From NCBI GenBank assembly GCA_963170055.1, contig CAUJGJ010000287.1, forward strand, positions 489,901 through 553,900: a stretch of DNA of 64,000 bases. Direction: 5' to 3'. The stretch's first letter is position 1. Every line of letters starts with the position of its first letter. The stretch is from Halisarca cf. caerulea (lineage: Eukaryota; Porifera; Demospongiae; Chondrillida; Halisarcidae). The position numbers and the translations under genes are program-made. A model generated the notes under the pieces. That model searched no databases and had not been told where the DNA came from. It worked only from the letters and a program-made list of their open reading frames with translations. This document shows, one piece after another, positions 63,401 to 64,000 of the stretch.

Positions 63401-64000
63401 ATTTTATTCTTATGATAAAATTAAAATTACCAGCGTTAACATTTTCAAGAGACTTTGGAATAGTTGTTTAAGCTGAAATTTGCATTAAATGAAAGTTACT
63501 TTCTTCACATTTTAAGAAATTTGCAACTTTGGCAATTTTATTCTTATGATAAAATTAAAATTACCACCGTTAACATTTTTAAGAGACTTTGGAATAGTTG
63601 TTTAAGCTGAAATTTGCATTAAATGAAAGTTACTTTGTTCACATTTTAAGAAATTTGCAACTTTGGCAATTTTATTCTTATGATAAAATTAAAATTACCA
63701 CCGTTAACATTTTTAAGAGACTTTGGAATAGTTGTTTAAGCTGAAATTTGCATTAAATGAAAGTTACTTTGTTCACATTTTAAGAAATTTGCAACTTTGG
63801 CAATTTTATTCTTATCATAAAATTAAAATTACCACCGTTAACATTTTTAAGAGACTTTGGAATAGTTGTTTAAGCTGAAATTTGCATTAAATGAAAGTTA
63901 CTTTGTTCACATTTTAAGAAATTTGCAACTTTGGCAATTTTATTCTTATGATAAAATTAAAATTACCACCGTTAACATTTTCAAGAGACTTTGGAATAGT

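Larger units (their letters stand above)
11461..64000 (+). repeat. 134-bp satellite array, 392 full monomers plus 12 bp
   Basis: The word CTTTGGAATAG occurs first at 11461 (preceded by AG) and last at 63989; the distance, 52,528 bp, is exactly 392 x 134, and spot checks at 4,020-bp steps (30 monomers) stay in register. The monomer is about 25% G+C (33 of 134 in the common form). Recurrent two- or three-state sites, numbering from GAGACTTTGG, are 55 (G/C), 100 (G/C), 119 (C/G) and 132 (T/C/G). Each monomer carries AATTTTAT-N7-ATAAAATT, an 8-bp perfect dyad, and GTTAAC near its end, lost in a few copies (GTTGAC, GTTAAT). There is no long reading frame, no interrupting element and no unit in the other orientation. 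The array continues beyond the window. Its function is unknown; size and homogeneity fit centromeric or pericentromeric satellite. Confidence 0.99.

Noticed and set aside
11461..64000. CRISPR array
   Set aside because: The repeats are contiguous 134-bp monomers with no unique spacers, no cas genes, and eukaryotic surroundings.
11461..64000. CENP-B box
   Set aside because: No 17-bp box with TTCG and CGGG halves is found in the monomer, whose only CG is in ACCACCGTTAAC.
11461..64000. Telomeric repeat
   Set aside because: The unit is 134 bp and contains no TTAGGG-like short tandem repeats.

Overview
The window looks like metazoan nuclear DNA: GT-AG introns of 60-560 bp, AT-rich spacers rich in TATATA and GCATGC words, eukaryotic transposable elements and a very long satellite. 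A sponge or another early-branching animal would fit, but nothing here proves the lineage. No prokaryotic operon, rRNA, tRNA or CRISPR was seen.

Layout. (1) 294-5837, + strand: a degenerate multi-exon transposase gene, best explained as a Ginger1-type DNA transposon. Eleven exons can be threaded with matching GT-AG boundaries and codon phases. They encode a Gypsy-like integrase (HHCC zinc finger, DD35E core, GPY motif), a repeat-rich linker, a Ulp1-like (C48) cysteine protease and a C-terminal PHD finger. The integrase half has two frameshifts and the middle has one nonsense codon; the 1.47-kb protease/PHD exon is open. (2) 6210-6508: a small three-copy tandem repeat and an inverted repeat. 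(3) 6679-9579, + strand: a decayed non-LTR retrotransposon with a Cys-rich N-terminus, a reverse transcriptase with YADD, a zinc knuckle and a remnant that may be a restriction-like endonuclease. (4) 9580-10064: a stretch visibly richer in G+C, holding several hairpins, the strongest at 9961-9999. (5) About 10065-11302: 8.5 copies of a 145-bp satellite, then one copy in inverted orientation (11309-11460). (6) 11461-64000, 82% of the window: a 134-bp satellite, 392 full monomers plus 12 bp, in constant register and running off the right edge.

The satellite is the main feature. Its monomers (about 75% AT) differ mostly at a few recurrent sites, and private variants recur at exact multiples of 134 bp. 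This reveals nested higher-order duplications of 3, 5, 7, 8, 10, 13, 18 and 33/38 monomers. The only clear rearranged monomer type still measures 134 bp. The 145-bp and 134-bp families share an AT-rich core in the same orientation and may be related. The genes here do not form a pathway: the window is transposon debris beside a large satellite block, as at a pericentromere, a centromere or another heterochromatic knob. Which of these it is cannot be decided from sequence alone.
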